The notes under the pieces are model-generated. The model saw only the letters and a program-made list of their open reading frames with translations, had not been told where the DNA came from and did not search any database. From JBCCTX01 sp964468435 (GTDB taxonomy: Bacteria; Bacteroidota; Bacteroidia; J057), in contig CAYXVE010000015.1 of NCBI GenBank assembly GCA_964468435.1, positions 1 to 64,000 on the forward strand: 64,000 nucleotides of DNA, read 5' to 3'. The translations under genes and the position numbers were made by a program. Shown here in pieces: positions 36,315 through 46,664 of this stretch. How positions within the stretch are numbered: the first letter of the stretch is position 1; each line of letters begins with the position of its first letter.

Positions 36315-37850
36315 ATGAACTTACTGAATAAATTATTCCTCATTTGTCTGGTAGCTATGTTTACAACCAGCTGTAATACGGATGAATTGCAGGAACTAAA
36401 CATTAATCCTACTGCGGCAAACGAAGTCGATTGGCGCTTTATGCTAACCAATGGCATGGTACAGGCTGCAGAAAACCGTTATGTTAACGGGCGTGTACAC
36501 TTGAACCTGATGTCTGGATTGATACAGCACACATCAAGCCTGGATGTAGGAGGAGAAAGAGGATCTGGAGATAAATATTACTATCACTTGGATAGCCACA
36601 ATGCATACCAGGATCGCGTATATCCTACTGCATTGAAGACAATTGCAGAAGTTATCCGCCAAACGGGCAGCGAAGGCTTGAATCCCAATATGATCAATAC
36701 ACATCACGTAGCTCAGGTTCTCTACATATTGCCTATGCATATTATGACGGACTTATACGGAAATGTTCCTTACTCTGAAGCCAACAGTGGTGTGGATCAA
36801 ATCTTTTTCCCTCAGTACGATGAACAGGAATTTATTTATAAGGACATGCTGGCAAAACTAGAAACTGCTGCCAACACCATTGGGACGGGTTCTGATGAAG
36901 TGGGATCAGCAGATATGATCTATGGAGGAGACTTAGATAAGTGGAAAAAGCTGGCTAATTCGCTCATGCTACGCCTCGCTATGCGTCTATCTAATGTTGA
37001 TCCTGCAACTGCTGAGGAATTTGTAGGAAAAGCTATTGCCGGAGGTGTGATGACAAGCAATGAAGACATGGCATGGCTGCAAATGGCAGATGGTCCCAGC
37101 CAGTGGTTCAACCAGAATGGCCTTTCACGCGCATTGAACCCTAATGACTGGGGAGCGCAAAATATGATGGGTAAGACCTTAGTAGACTATCTTCAGAAAG
37201 GAAACGACCCTCGTTTGACTATTTTCTCAGTAAAAGGTCTTTGGGAAGGTCCATGGCTGACAGAGCCTGAGGAGCAAGTGGGTATGCCCAACGGATATGA
37301 TGCAACGACTATCAGAGATTTCCTGGGTATTACTGAATCAGTAGATCGGGAAGCAACTTTCTCCAGAATCAATCCGATGTTACTGGACAATGCAGATCCT
37401 TTCATCTTCATGACATATGCTGAAGTGGAATTCCTCCAGGCTGAAGCAGCCTTGAAAGGCTGGTATAGTGGAGATGCTGAGATGCATTTTAATGCAGGGG
37501 TAAGAGCATCTATGCAGCAATGGACAATCTTCGACGAATCCTTCGTCATCACTGATGAGCAAGTAGATGAATATCTTGTTGCAAATCCATTTGACGGAAC
37601 CGAAAAAATGATCGCTGAGCAGCATTGGGTAGCTAACTTCATGCAGTGGTATGAAGCCTACAGCAACTGGAGAAGAACAGGATATCCTGAACTTACTCCC
37701 GTTGACTACCCTGGTAATATTTCCGGTGGTCAAATATTCCGTCGTATTCGTTACAATACTGCTGAATTGGCCAATAACAGTGAAAAACTTCAAGCTGGTG
37801 GTACTTTACCTGATGATGTGATGACCCGGGTGTGGTGGGATGTGAATTAA
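36315..37850 (+). CDS. SusD/RagB-like surface lipoprotein 1 (SusD-like_2 type)
   Basis: This 511-residue lipoprotein caps the SusC channel and binds its ligand. The lipobox is FTTSC (Cys20). The mature start DELQELNINPTAA and the WRFMLTNGMVQAAENRY block are typical of the SusD-like_2 subgroup, which differs from classical SusD. Helical TPR-like parts include MLAKLETAANTIG and WKKLANSLMLRLAMRLSNVD, and the C-terminal region has NWRRTGYPELTPVDYP. The ligand is unknown. It is in an operon with SusC 1 and is followed by a hairpin terminator. Confidence 0.92.
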   Translation: MNLLNKLFLICLVAMFTTSCNTDELQELNINPTAANEVDWRFMLTNGMVQAAENRYVNGRVHLNLMSGLIQHTSSLDVGGERGSGDKYYYHLDSHNAYQDRVYPTALKTIAEVIRQTGSEGLNPNMINTHHVAQVLYILPMHIMTDLYGNVPYSEANSGVDQIFFPQYDEQEFIYKDMLAKLETAANTIGTGSDEVGSADMIYGGDLDKWKKLANSLMLRLAMRLSNVDPATAEEFVGKAIAGGVMTSNEDMAWLQMADGPSQWFNQNGLSRALNPNDWGAQNMMGKTLVDYLQKGNDPRLTIFSVKGLWEGPWLTEPEEQVGMPNGYDATTIRDFLGITESVDREATFSRINPMLLDNADPFIFMTYAEVEFLQAEAALKGWYSGDAEMHFNAGVRASMQQWTIFDESFVITDEQVDEYLVANPFDGTEKMIAEQHWVANFMQWYEAYSNWRRTGYPELTPVDYPGNISGGQIFRRIRYNTAELANNSEKLQAGGTLPDDVMTRVWWDVN

Positions 37851-37876
37851 TACCAACTATCCCTATGGAATATGAT

Positions 37877-37907
37877 AAAGCCATCCCTTGGGGGTGGCTT
37901 TTTTTAT
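37877..37907 (+). terminator. Rho-independent terminator after SusD 1
   Basis: AAAGCCATCCC pairs with GGGTGGCTTT around a short loop, followed by a run of T. It lies 26 bases after the SusD stop codon. Confidence 0.8.
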
Positions 37908-38021
37908 TTCATAGATGAGAAATCTTAAATGGTTGGACAATATTATATATCTTTAAACAACATTTCAATGAGTCAAATTGTCATTTTACATCCTTTAATC
38001 AGAGAGATCATTTTTTTACTA

Positions 38022-38096
38022 ACCTCCCCCATTCTACCGGTAGCCCCCTTTGTGGAATGCACTATCCAGTTAAGGGGGGCAGGATGAGAGGAGTAT
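38022..38096. repeat. Imperfect palindromic interspersed repeat, copy 1
   Basis: The left arm (CCTCCCCCATTCTACCGG..AGCCCCCTT) is partly the inverse of the right arm (AAGGGGGGCAGGATGAGAGGAG, 38072-38093). The right arm closely resembles a second site at 43258-43283. Both lie in intergenic DNA of the same locus, as expected for a REP- or MITE-like element; no transposase is associated. Confidence 0.45.
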
Positions 38097-38172
38097 TGAG
38101 TACATTTTAAACACACTTCTTTTCACGTTAAGACAAGGCGCGCGAATTACTTAGTCTGTCTAAATAAAAAAG

Positions 38173-39699
38173 ATGAAGCGAAAAATGAAAAGAACTAATT
38201 ACTACATATTATATACGATCATATTATTGTGCTTTACCTGTACGAGTTGCGAGCAAAAAGAGACTGAACTTGTATGGGATCAGTCAATCTACAAAATTGG
38301 CTCACAATCTTCCCCTCGTGCGACAGATCTGAATCAGGATGGTATTCTTGATATCGTCATGGGCGCTGGAGAAGGAGAAATAGATCATTCAGCATATGGG
38401 ATTATTGCACTGGATGGAAACACAGGTGAATTGCTCTGGAAACAGGAAGCCAATAGCCAGATGGTGGGTTCTGCTACTTTTTACGATATCAACCAGGATA
38501 GTATCATGGATATCATAATTGGGGGCAGGGAAAGAGAATTGAAAGCACTTAGTGGGAAAAATGGGGAGATTATTTGGACTTACCAGTACCAGTATGAGGA
38601 GCACCCTGTGCTCAAATACGCGAAGTACAACTTTTATAATGGTGTACTAATACCCGATCAGAATGGCAACAAGGTTCCTGAACTGCTGACCGTCAATGGG
38701 GGTAACTGGCGCGCTGCGGCAGACGCTACCCAAGACAGATACCCTGGTTTGATGATGATATTTGATATTACCCATGGTAACATTATCACTGCTGATACCA
38801 TGCCTGACGGCAAGGAGTCTTACATGTCTCCAGTTTGTATACCTACACCTGAAGGGGATGATCTGTACATCCTATTTGGAACAGGAGGGGAAACCATTGA
38901 AGGGAGTTTATACCTGACTACACTGAGCCAGTTTATGGAACAAGGATTATCTCAGAGCAAAATATTGCTATCAGAACAAGGGCATGGATATATTGCTCCT
39001 CCCTCTATTGTGGATATAAATGGTGATGAAATACGTGATATTGTTTCTATATCTCATACCAGTACGATCACTGCGTTGGACGGTAAAAGTTTTAAACCCA
39101 TCTGGAAACGATCTTTTTCAGGGATGGAATCCAGTAATAGTATGGCTGTAGGATATTTCGATGACAGGAACAGGCCAGATATTCTGGCTGTAATGAGTGA
39201 AGGCGTATGGCCCAATTACCATAAAGCTCATCAAATACTGATCCATTCTGTAGATGGAACCATTATCCATCGCGATACGCTGGGCTGCTTTTCGCTTTCT
39301 TCCCCGGTCGTTTACGACCTGGATAGAGATGGGCTTGACGAAGCCATTATCAGTATCAATGATTACAACTGTGATCTGACAGTAGATATGGAGGACTCAA
39401 TAGTTATTGAAATCAATAATTCCCTGGTTTACATGGATTTTCAGCGTCCGGCAACAGGAACTATTGATACTAGTCCCAGCTTCAAAAACTTTTTCTCGAC
39501 TCCCTGGATTGGCGAACTGGATCAGGATGGCTATTTAGATATCGTATACCCACAATATTTTCATGGTCCCGAAATGCATCGCTTTATGGGTATGAGAATT
39601 AAGCGTATCTCTACATCTATTCGTATTCAGCACCCTGTGGTATGGGGAGGCTATATGGGTTCACATGGAGATGGTGTTTTTCAATCCATTCCAAAATGA
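38173..39699 (+). CDS. FG-GAP repeat lipoprotein
   Basis: This 508-residue lipoprotein (lipobox CTSC, near residue 26) is a single beta-propeller of FG-GAP or PQQ-like repeats. Calcium-type loops include DLNQDGILDIVMGAG, DINQDSIMDIIIGG, DINGDEIRDIVSIS and DLDRDGLDEAIISI, and two segments read like PQQ repeats (ALDGNTGELLWKQE, ALSGKNGEIIWTYQ). The PQQ tryptophans recur, but I see no dehydrogenase active-site residues. It is exported and lipid-anchored, probably at the outer membrane. Its stop codon overlaps the start of the next propeller gene in ATGA, so the two are made together and may form a complex. An ATG four codons downstream is an alternative start. Confidence 0.8.
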   Translation: MKRKMKRTNYYILYTIILLCFTCTSCEQKETELVWDQSIYKIGSQSSPRATDLNQDGILDIVMGAGEGEIDHSAYGIIALDGNTGELLWKQEANSQMVGSATFYDINQDSIMDIIIGGRERELKALSGKNGEIIWTYQYQYEEHPVLKYAKYNFYNGVLIPDQNGNKVPELLTVNGGNWRAAADATQDRYPGLMMIFDITHGNIITADTMPDGKESYMSPVCIPTPEGDDLYILFGTGGETIEGSLYLTTLSQFMEQGLSQSKILLSEQGHGYIAPPSIVDINGDEIRDIVSISHTSTITALDGKSFKPIWKRSFSGMESSNSMAVGYFDDRNRPDILAVMSEGVWPNYHKAHQILIHSVDGTIIHRDTLGCFSLSSPVVYDLDRDGLDEAIISINDYNCDLTVDMEDSIVIEINNSLVYMDFQRPATGTIDTSPSFKNFFSTPWIGELDQDGYLDIVYPQYFHGPEMHRFMGMRIKRISTSIRIQHPVVWGGYMGSHGDGVFQSIPK

Positions 39700-42600
39700 T
39701 TAACTTCATGTTGCATTCGATATCATTGCCAATTAAACAGGGTTTTATGTGTCAGCAAGTCTTACAAGTCTGGTTAATGTCGTTTTTAGTGTTGATCTCG
39801 GGGTGCCAGAATGATTCTTCAAAACAAACAAGTACAACTGTATCTAATCAGCCTGCCCAAACTCGCTTTAGGATACTGGACTCGTCAATTACGAACGTTA
39901 ATTTTATCAATCAGGTTATTGATCAACCTTCCTTCAATATTCTTACTTACAGAAACTTCTACAATGGAGGGGGAATAGCTATTGGAGATGTCAACAACGA
40001 TGGCCTGTCTGACTTGTATTTTACGGCTAATCAACTTCCCAACCGTTTATTTATCAATCGGGGAAACCTGAAGTTTGAAGATGTGACGGATCAGGCAGGT
40101 GTGGCAGGTACCCAAGCTTGGAGCACAGGGACTGTCATGGCTGATATCAACGGGGATGGGTTCCTGGATATTTATGTATGTAATTCAGGTGATGTATCAG
40201 GTGATGGAAAGGAAAACGAATTATTTATCAATAATGGAGATGGAACATTTTCGGAAGAGGCAGCGAAATACGGATTGGATAATATGGGATACTCCACTCA
40301 AGCCTCATTTTTCGACTATGACCGGGATGGGGATCTCGATTGTTATCTGCTCAATAACAGTTTCCGGGAGCCCGGGAAGATAGAATTGTACAAAAGTATG
40401 AGGGATAAGCCTGACGAATTGGGGGGAGATAAACTGTATCGAAATGACGGAAAGATATTTACTGATGTAACCCAGCAAGCAGGGATCTACAGCAGTGAGA
40501 TCGGGTTTGGTTTGGGGGCTGCCATAGGTGATATAAATGGGGACTATCTTCCAGATATTTATGTCAGCAATGACTTTTGGGAAAGGGATTACCTGTATCT
40601 AAATCAGGGAGACGGAACTTTTTCTGAGGAACTAGCCGAACGGATCAGTTTCTGCTCTATATCGAGTATGGGCAGCGACATCGCAGACATCAATAATGAT
40701 GGACATCCTGAAATTTTCTCTACTGATATGCTGGCAGCGGATAATTACCGCTTGAAAGCGATGAGTGCCTTCGACCCTTTTCACCTAGAGGATATGAAAT
40801 ACCGGGCCAATTACCATTATCAAATTGCGCAGAATTGCCTGCATCTGAATGATGGTAAGGGGAGCTTTAGTGAAGTAGGCATGCTATCAGAGGTAGCGGC
40901 TACCGATTGGAGCTGGGGAGCGCTGATCTTCGACTTTGAAAATGATGGCTATAAAGACATTTTTGTCAGCAATGGCATCTCCAAAGATATCATGTCTATG
41001 GACTTCCGGGATTTTCTGCAGGACAACAATATCGTAACAATAAGTACGGGTGAAAGTGAAACGAATTACCAGAACCTTATTTCTAAAATGCCTTCCAATC
41101 CCCTAAAGAATTTTGCCTTTCAAAATAATGGTGACCTGCTTTTCAGCAATGAAACCTCCAGGCTGGGGCTGGATCAACCCTCATTCAGCAATGGATCAGC
41201 TTATGGTGATCTCGATAATGATGGAGATATGGACCTCGTGGTCAATAATGTCAATATGCCTTGCTTTATCTACGAAAATGAAGCAAATACGCGTTTGAAT
41301 AATCATTATGTAAAGGTCTCATTTAAAGGGTCTAAAAGAAACCCTCATGGCATAGGTGCCCTGGTACACATTGAGGTAAATGGCAAAAAACAATATCTCC
41401 AAAACTTTAATTCCAGAGGTTTTCAGAGCAGTATAGAACCTATATTACTATTTGGGATGGGAAAGGACACCTTGGTTAATCGGCTGGAAGTGGTCTGGCC
41501 AGATCAAAAAAAACAGGTACTGAAAGATATTGGCATAGATCAGGTGCTGATCCTGAATTACGCAGATGCATCAAAAATATCGAGCAACGGATCTTCTGAT
41601 CAGGACCCGATGTATATTGAGGTGACGGATCAGGTGATAATGGGGGATATTAAGCATGATGAAAATCGCTACAACGATTTTGACCACGAAAATTTATTAT
41701 TGAAAATGCTATCCACCGAGAGTCCAAGACTGATTCATGGGGATGTCAATGGAGATAATCTGGAAGATGTGATGATGTTGGGGGCAGATGGTGACGACGA
41801 CAAACTCTATCTTCAGCAGAATGATGGAACATTTGCTCAAAAGAATTTACCAGATGTACACGCTACCCGTTCTTTTGAGAGTACTTGTGGAGCTTTTTTT
41901 GATCAGGATGGTGATGGAGACCTGGATTTGATGCTGGGAGTTGGAGGAAATGAGTATCAGAAAGGGAATAAGTACTTTATTCTCCGCTATTTTGAGAATG
42001 ATGGTGCGGGGAATTTTAAGCTGGACAATAGGGATATTCCGCAGGCTCTGGGAAATTTTTCTTGTATCGAACCTGCTGATTACGATCAGGATGGAGATGT
42101 AGATCTCTTTTTGGGAGGAAGGGCAGTACCTGGAAACTATGGACTCACCCCGCGTAGCTTTATTTTTTCTAATCAATCGGGAAAATGGGGAGAGGTGACG
42201 CCGCCTTCCCTGAATGGCCTGGGTATGGTAACCGATGCTTCCTGGACGGATGTAGATGGAGATGCGGATCTGGATCTGATAATCGTAGGTGACTGGATGC
42301 CTGTTACGATCTATATCAATGAATCGGGTACTTTTCGAGAACAAACGATACCTTCCAGTAGCGGTTGGTGGAACCGGATTGAGCCTGCAGATCTGGATGA
42401 GGATGGTGATATGGATTTTGTATTGGGTAACTGGGGGCTAAACAGCAAGTTTAAAGCATCTGTAACCAGGCCGCTTACCATGTATGTCAATGACTTTGAT
42501 GGTAATGGGAAAACAGAATTTATCATCAACTGGTATCCTCCGCTGGAAGATCAGGCCTATCCATTTGCCACCAAACCCGACCTGACCCTGCAACTTCCCG

Positions 42601-43082
42601 GGCTTAAAAAATCTATTCTTACCTATGAAGAATATGCCCGAAAGACCTATGAGACCTTATTTCCAGAAGAAATCAGAGCTTCTTCCATAGCCTATGAAGT
42701 AAATACACTCGAACATGCTATCCTGTGGAATAACCAGGGAGCCTTTTCCCTGCAGACACTCCCTCTAGAAGCTCAATTCTCTCCAGTATATGCCATTGTA
42801 GCTGATGATCTTGACCAGGATGGGAATGTAGATATATGGTTAGGAGGGAATTTCTATGGATTGAAGCCTCAGGTAGGCAGACAGGATGCAAGCCGTGGGA
42901 CTTTCCTGAGAGGTAACGGAGGACAAATGTTTGAATATATAAATCCTGATCGTTCTGGCCTGTATGTAGAAGGCGAGGTAAGAGACGCGTGGGTTGTGCC
43001 GGGTAGTTCACCCAAGATGATGATGGTCGCTCGTAATAATGCGGGGATGATGGTGTTTAGGAATAAGCAAGGACCATTATAG
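39696..43082 (+). CDS. FG-GAP/UnbV double beta-propeller lipoprotein 2
   Basis: I choose the ATG at 39696 because it overlaps the stop of the preceding gene (ATGA); an internal ATG at 39747 gives a shorter and more typical lipoprotein signal peptide and may be the true start. The frame itself is open further upstream, inside the previous gene. The lipobox is LISGC. The mature protein has the same plan as the paralogues at 29041 and 48632: propeller 1 with DVNNDGLSDLYF, DINGDGFLDIYV and DYDRDGDLDCYL, an UnbV segment (NPHGIGALVHIEV, SRGFQSSIEPILLFGMG), and propeller 2 with DQDGDGDLDLML and DYDQDGDVDLFLGG. It is probably a surface lipoprotein working with the SusCD pairs. The molecular function is not known. 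Confidence 0.85.
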   Translation: MINFMLHSISLPIKQGFMCQQVLQVWLMSFLVLISGCQNDSSKQTSTTVSNQPAQTRFRILDSSITNVNFINQVIDQPSFNILTYRNFYNGGGIAIGDVNNDGLSDLYFTANQLPNRLFINRGNLKFEDVTDQAGVAGTQAWSTGTVMADINGDGFLDIYVCNSGDVSGDGKENELFINNGDGTFSEEAAKYGLDNMGYSTQASFFDYDRDGDLDCYLLNNSFREPGKIELYKSMRDKPDELGGDKLYRNDGKIFTDVTQQAGIYSSEIGFGLGAAIGDINGDYLPDIYVSNDFWERDYLYLNQGDGTFSEELAERISFCSISSMGSDIADINNDGHPEIFSTDMLAADNYRLKAMSAFDPFHLEDMKYRANYHYQIAQNCLHLNDGKGSFSEVGMLSEVAATDWSWGALIFDFENDGYKDIFVSNGISKDIMSMDFRDFLQDNNIVTISTGESETNYQNLISKMPSNPLKNFAFQNNGDLLFSNETSRLGLDQPSFSNGSAYGDLDNDGDMDLVVNNVNMPCFIYENEANTRLNNHYVKVSFKGSKRNPHGIGALVHIEVNGKKQYLQNFNSRGFQSSIEPILLFGMGKDTLVNRLEVVWPDQKKQVLKDIGIDQVLILNYADASKISSNGSSDQDPMYIEVTDQVIMGDIKHDENRYNDFDHENLLLKMLSTESPRLIHGDVNGDNLEDVMMLGADGDDDKLYLQQNDGTFAQKNLPDVHATRSFESTCGAFFDQDGDGDLDLMLGVGGNEYQKGNKYFILRYFENDGAGNFKLDNRDIPQALGNFSCIEPADYDQDGDVDLFLGGRAVPGNYGLTPRSFIFSNQSGKWGEVTPPSLNGLGMVTDASWTDVDGDADLDLIIVGDWMPVTIYINESGTFREQTIPSSSGWWNRIEPADLDEDGDMDFVLGNWGLNSKFKASVTRPLTMYVNDFDGNGKTEFIINWYPPLEDQAYPFATKPDLTLQLPGLKKSILTYEEYARKTYETLFPEEIRASSIAYEVNTLEHAILWNNQGAFSLQTLPLEAQFSPVYAIVADDLDQDGNVDIWLGGNFYGLKPQVGRQDASRGTFLRGNGGQMFEYINPDRSGLYVEGEVRDAWVVPGSSPKMMMVARNNAGMMVFRNKQGPL

Positions 43083-43424
43083 GAAGAAAACTACCTTGTC
43101 TGTAAATAGCACAGTAGTCCTTATCTATCCCCATATTCCTTCCTGTACGATCTTCAACACGTGCATGTCTGATCGTAAAAGTGAATGGGTTGATATCCAT
43201 CCTGATAGTCCTTTTTAGCGATAATCACAAATGCTCTGACATGTTTAGATCATCCCTTTAAGGGGGGCAAGGTTGAGAGATGTACTATTCATTTTCCAGT
43301 TCTGCACCTTTAACTGGATGGTATGATTTTTTTATCCAATTTTCAGGTTCTTCAAAAAAAAAATCATAAATTAGTTATAGCTCTATTGTATTAGAAAACA
43401 GATGATTAACTACAACCTACTACT
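43083..43424. other. Intergenic region upstream of the second SusC gene
   Basis: This 342-base region contains a partial copy of the GC-rich repeat (43252-43283) and AT-rich DNA in front of SusC 2. I found no exact TAnnTTTG element, no hairpin with a T-run and no gene. Confidence 0.5.
43252..43283. repeat. Interspersed repeat, copy 2 (partial)
   Basis: TTTAAGGGGGGCAAGGTTGA with flanking bases matches the right arm of the element at 38069-38095 with a few changes. CCCTTTAAGGGG within it is itself palindromic. Only one arm is recognisable. Confidence 0.4.
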
Positions 43425-46400
43425 ATGCAACACATTTACATTTTATCTGCGTGTAGACGCTTATGCCTGAAGTTGAATTATGCCATGTTGGTCGTTGTGA
43501 TGACAGCGATGACCTACATGGGTTTTGCTCAGACGAGAACGGTCACCGGTACAGCCCTGAATGAAGATCAATCTCCTTTGATAGGTGCTTCCGTATTGGT
43601 AAAAGGCACTACAGTCGGTTCATTAACTAATAATGAAGGGGGGTTTTCACTGGACGTTCCAGAAAATAATGATACGCTGGTCATATCCTATATAGGATAT
43701 GAAACCATGCAGGTAGCTTTAGGGGGGCAATCGGATATTACCATCACTATGTCCGAAAGTTCTTCATCTCTGGATGAAGTCGTTGTGGTAGCCTATGGTA
43801 CACAGAAAAAAGAAACCGTAACCGGTGCGGTTGCGGGAGTAAAAGGCGTAGATCTGGTCAAATCTCCTGCGGCAGATCTTTCCAACTCTCTGGCGGGACG
43901 TATCCCCGGTCTGGTTGTGATCCAGCCGAGTGGTGAGCCAGGATTTGATGGTGCTAATATCACCATCAGAGGAACTAATACCCTGGGTAACAGCAGTCCT
44001 TTGATCGTAATCGATGGGATTCCCGATCGCGATGGAGGACTTGGCCGTTTGAATCCCCAGAACATTGAGTCAATCTCTGTATTGAAAGATGCTTCTGCAG
44101 CTATCTATGGAGCACGGGCTGCCAATGGAGTAATCCTGATCACCACTAAGCGTGGACAGAGTGGTAAGCCTACTGTGACCTATGATTTTAATCAGGGATG
44201 GTCTCAACCGACAGTCGTACCTGAAATGTCAAGCGCTGTAGAGTATGCAAACATTATGAATGAGCTTCCCATCTATCGCTCTATTCCAGTGGATGAGTGG
44301 GAAAATGCCTGGCAGAGCATACAGCAGACAGGCACATACACTTCTCCTACGCCAGATATTGGTACGATCAATGCGAATTACAGTCCTGAGGCAGTTGGCC
44401 TTCACGGGGAAGGATCAGATCCTTGGGGATATCCTGATACAGACTGGTTTGATGATACATTTAAGGATTGGTCTCCACAGAATCGCCATAACCTTCAAAT
44501 TAGTGGGGGTAGCCAGAACTTCCGCTATCTGGCTTCTCTGGGATATTTACATCAGGATGCTTATTACAACAATTCAGCTACTTTTTACGATCAGTATACC
44601 GGTCGTGTAAATCTGGATGCAGATATTAATCAATATATCAAGGCATCTGTAGGCATATTGCTGCGTAGAGAGGACCGAAACTTCCCTACGGAATCAGCAG
44701 GGGCTATCTTTCGTATGCTGATGCGGGGTCGTCCCACTGAGCCAGCAGTATGGCCCAATGGTAAGCCCGGTCCTGACATTGAGAATGGTCAGAATCCTTA
44801 TGTTGTAACAACCAATGCTACGGGATATGACAGACGACCTACGGATTTCGTACAGACGAATGCTTCTATCGATATCACCAATCCCTGGATCAATGGCCTG
44901 ACCTTATCGCTTTCTGGTGCTGTCGATTATACACGTAATAAAAGAAAAGTGTGGCAGACTCCCTGGGAATTATATTACTGGGATCGAATCACTTATGAAG
45001 ACGATGGGATAACACCCTTACTGGAACCTGCTGTCAGGTCTAATTTCACAGATCCTCGCCTGCGTGAGGAAAATGGAGAAATACTCAATACAAACATGAC
45101 AGCCATTCTTCGATATGACAAGACCTTTGGTGGTGCGCATACCCTAAATTTACTGGCAGGTGTTACAAGAGAGGAATTTGAAGGAAATAACTTCTTCGCA
45201 TTCAGAAGAAACTATATTTCTGCTGCAGTAGACCAGCTATTTGCTGGTGGTCAGGACCTTCAGAATACTGGAGGGAGTGCCTATGAAAGAGCCCGCATGG
45301 GATATTATGGTCGTGCTCAATACAATTACAGAGAAAAATATCTGGTAGAGTTCATCTGGCGATATGATGGATCGTACATCTTCCCCGAAGATGATCGCTT
45401 TGGATTCTTTCCCGGTGTACTGGCAGGATGGAACATCTCTAATGAACCATTCTTCAATGTGCCTTTCGTTGACTACCTGAAGATCCGTGGCTCTTATGGT
45501 GAAATGGGTAATGATCAGGTGTTCTTCAATGGCCAGCTACAGGAGTTTGCATACTTGTCTACCTATGACTTTGGTACTTATCCCATCAATAATCAGGTAG
45601 TGACGACCCTTACAGAGACCAGACTTGCCAACCCCAGTTTTACATGGGAGAGAGCAAGAAATGTCAATGTTGGATTGGATGCGACTTTCTTCAATAATAA
45701 AATCGATCTTACTTTAGAATATTTCCGCAACAGACGCGACCAGATCCTGATCCAGGAAACCGGATCTACGCCACAATCTTCTGGTATCAGCAACCTGCTG
45801 CCACCTGTGAATGCTGGAGAATTTGAAAACCAGGGTTTTGAGTTTCAGGTTGCCTACAATGGTAATGTTAACAATAAGTTCCGCTACCGCGTCAGTCTGA
45901 ATGGTGGCTATGCAAAGAATGAGGTCGTATTTATCGATGAAGTACCTGGGGCTCCGGAATATCAATTGCAGGAAGGAAAGCCCTTTAATGCATGGTTGGT
46001 ATACCAGTCAGATGGGGTATTCAGAGATCAGGCAGACATAGAAGCTAATACCGTTGACTACAGTGAGGTGACTCCAGAAATACTACCCGGAGATATGAGA
46101 TTTGAAGATGTAAATGAAGATGGAAGAATAGATGGAGATGATCAGGTAAGACTGGATGAAAATATTACACCTACCTTCAATTTTGGAGGTACTGTAGATC
46201 TGAGCTACGGAAATTTTGATTTCTCGATGCTGTTTCAGGGGGCTACAGGCGCTAGCTGGTTTATCCGTACAGAATCCGGAGATATTGGTAATTATTTAAA
46301 ATACGCACACGATAATCGTTGGAGCATTGATAATCCTAACAGTGAACACCCCAGACTCGCCAGCAGAAATGATGTGTATTATCAGAGTACTTATGGTAAT

Positions 46401-46640
46401 AATACTTACAACCTGTTTAGCAAGGATTACGTTCGTTTGAAAAATATTGAGCTTGGGTATAATATTCCGGCTAATTTAGTAAACAGAATTAAACTGGGCG
46501 GGTTACGGGTGTATGTAAACGCATTAAACTTGTTTACAATCAGTGCACAGGATATCTTCGATCCTGAAGCTACCAACTCAGCGGGTACTTATTATCCACA
46601 GGCAAGAGTGATCAACACTGGTTTTAGTCTTACTTTCTAA
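43425..46640 (+). CDS. SusC/RagA-type TonB-linked outer membrane transporter 2
   Basis: This 1071-residue protein has a long N-terminus before the signal hydrophobic stretch (AMLVVVMTAMTYMGFAQ); an internal start nearer to it is possible. Domains follow the SusC order: carboxypeptidase-regulatory-like (TVTGTALNEDQSPLIGASV), TonB-box-like LDEVVVVAYG, plug (SLAGRIPGLVVIQPSGEPG, PLIVIDGIPDRDGG, IESISVLKDASAAIYGARAA), then the barrel. An acidic loop EDVNEDGRIDGDDQVRL is typical of SusC proteins. The C-terminus ends in an aromatic residue (NTGFSLTF). SusD 2 follows 24 bases later. The plug differs enough from SusC 1 that a recent duplication is unlikely, so the two pairs probably import different ligands or parts of one ligand. 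Confidence 0.95.
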   Translation: MQHIYILSACRRLCLKLNYAMLVVVMTAMTYMGFAQTRTVTGTALNEDQSPLIGASVLVKGTTVGSLTNNEGGFSLDVPENNDTLVISYIGYETMQVALGGQSDITITMSESSSSLDEVVVVAYGTQKKETVTGAVAGVKGVDLVKSPAADLSNSLAGRIPGLVVIQPSGEPGFDGANITIRGTNTLGNSSPLIVIDGIPDRDGGLGRLNPQNIESISVLKDASAAIYGARAANGVILITTKRGQSGKPTVTYDFNQGWSQPTVVPEMSSAVEYANIMNELPIYRSIPVDEWENAWQSIQQTGTYTSPTPDIGTINANYSPEAVGLHGEGSDPWGYPDTDWFDDTFKDWSPQNRHNLQISGGSQNFRYLASLGYLHQDAYYNNSATFYDQYTGRVNLDADINQYIKASVGILLRREDRNFPTESAGAIFRMLMRGRPTEPAVWPNGKPGPDIENGQNPYVVTTNATGYDRRPTDFVQTNASIDITNPWINGLTLSLSGAVDYTRNKRKVWQTPWELYYWDRITYEDDGITPLLEPAVRSNFTDPRLREENGEILNTNMTAILRYDKTFGGAHTLNLLAGVTREEFEGNNFFAFRRNYISAAVDQLFAGGQDLQNTGGSAYERARMGYYGRAQYNYREKYLVEFIWRYDGSYIFPEDDRFGFFPGVLAGWNISNEPFFNVPFVDYLKIRGSYGEMGNDQVFFNGQLQEFAYLSTYDFGTYPINNQVVTTLTETRLANPSFTWERARNVNVGLDATFFNNKIDLTLEYFRNRRDQILIQETGSTPQSSGISNLLPPVNAGEFENQGFEFQVAYNGNVNNKFRYRVSLNGGYAKNEVVFIDEVPGAPEYQLQEGKPFNAWLVYQSDGVFRDQADIEANTVDYSEVTPEILPGDMRFEDVNEDGRIDGDDQVRLDENITPTFNFGGTVDLSYGNFDFSMLFQGATGASWFIRTESGDIGNYLKYAHDNRWSIDNPNSEHPRLASRNDVYYQSTYGNNTYNLFSKDYVRLKNIELGYNIPANLVNRIKLGGLRVYVNALNLFTISAQDIFDPEATNSAGTYYPQARVINTGFSLTF

Positions 46641-46664
46641 CCATCTACCAAACTAAAGGACAAA

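Larger units (their letters stand above)
37851..38172. other. Intergenic region with terminator and repeat element
   Basis: This 322-base stretch holds the terminator of the first SusCD operon and a GC-rich imperfect palindromic element at 38022-38096 that recurs in part near 43252. No coding sequence was seen. The bases TTAGTCTGTCTAAATA lie just before the next start. Confidence 0.6.

Noticed and set aside
41847..42344. Antisense open frame of 165 codons inside propeller gene 2
   Set aside because: The isoleucine-rich content arises from the reverse complement of Asp-rich FG-GAP loops; the plus-strand gene explains the region.
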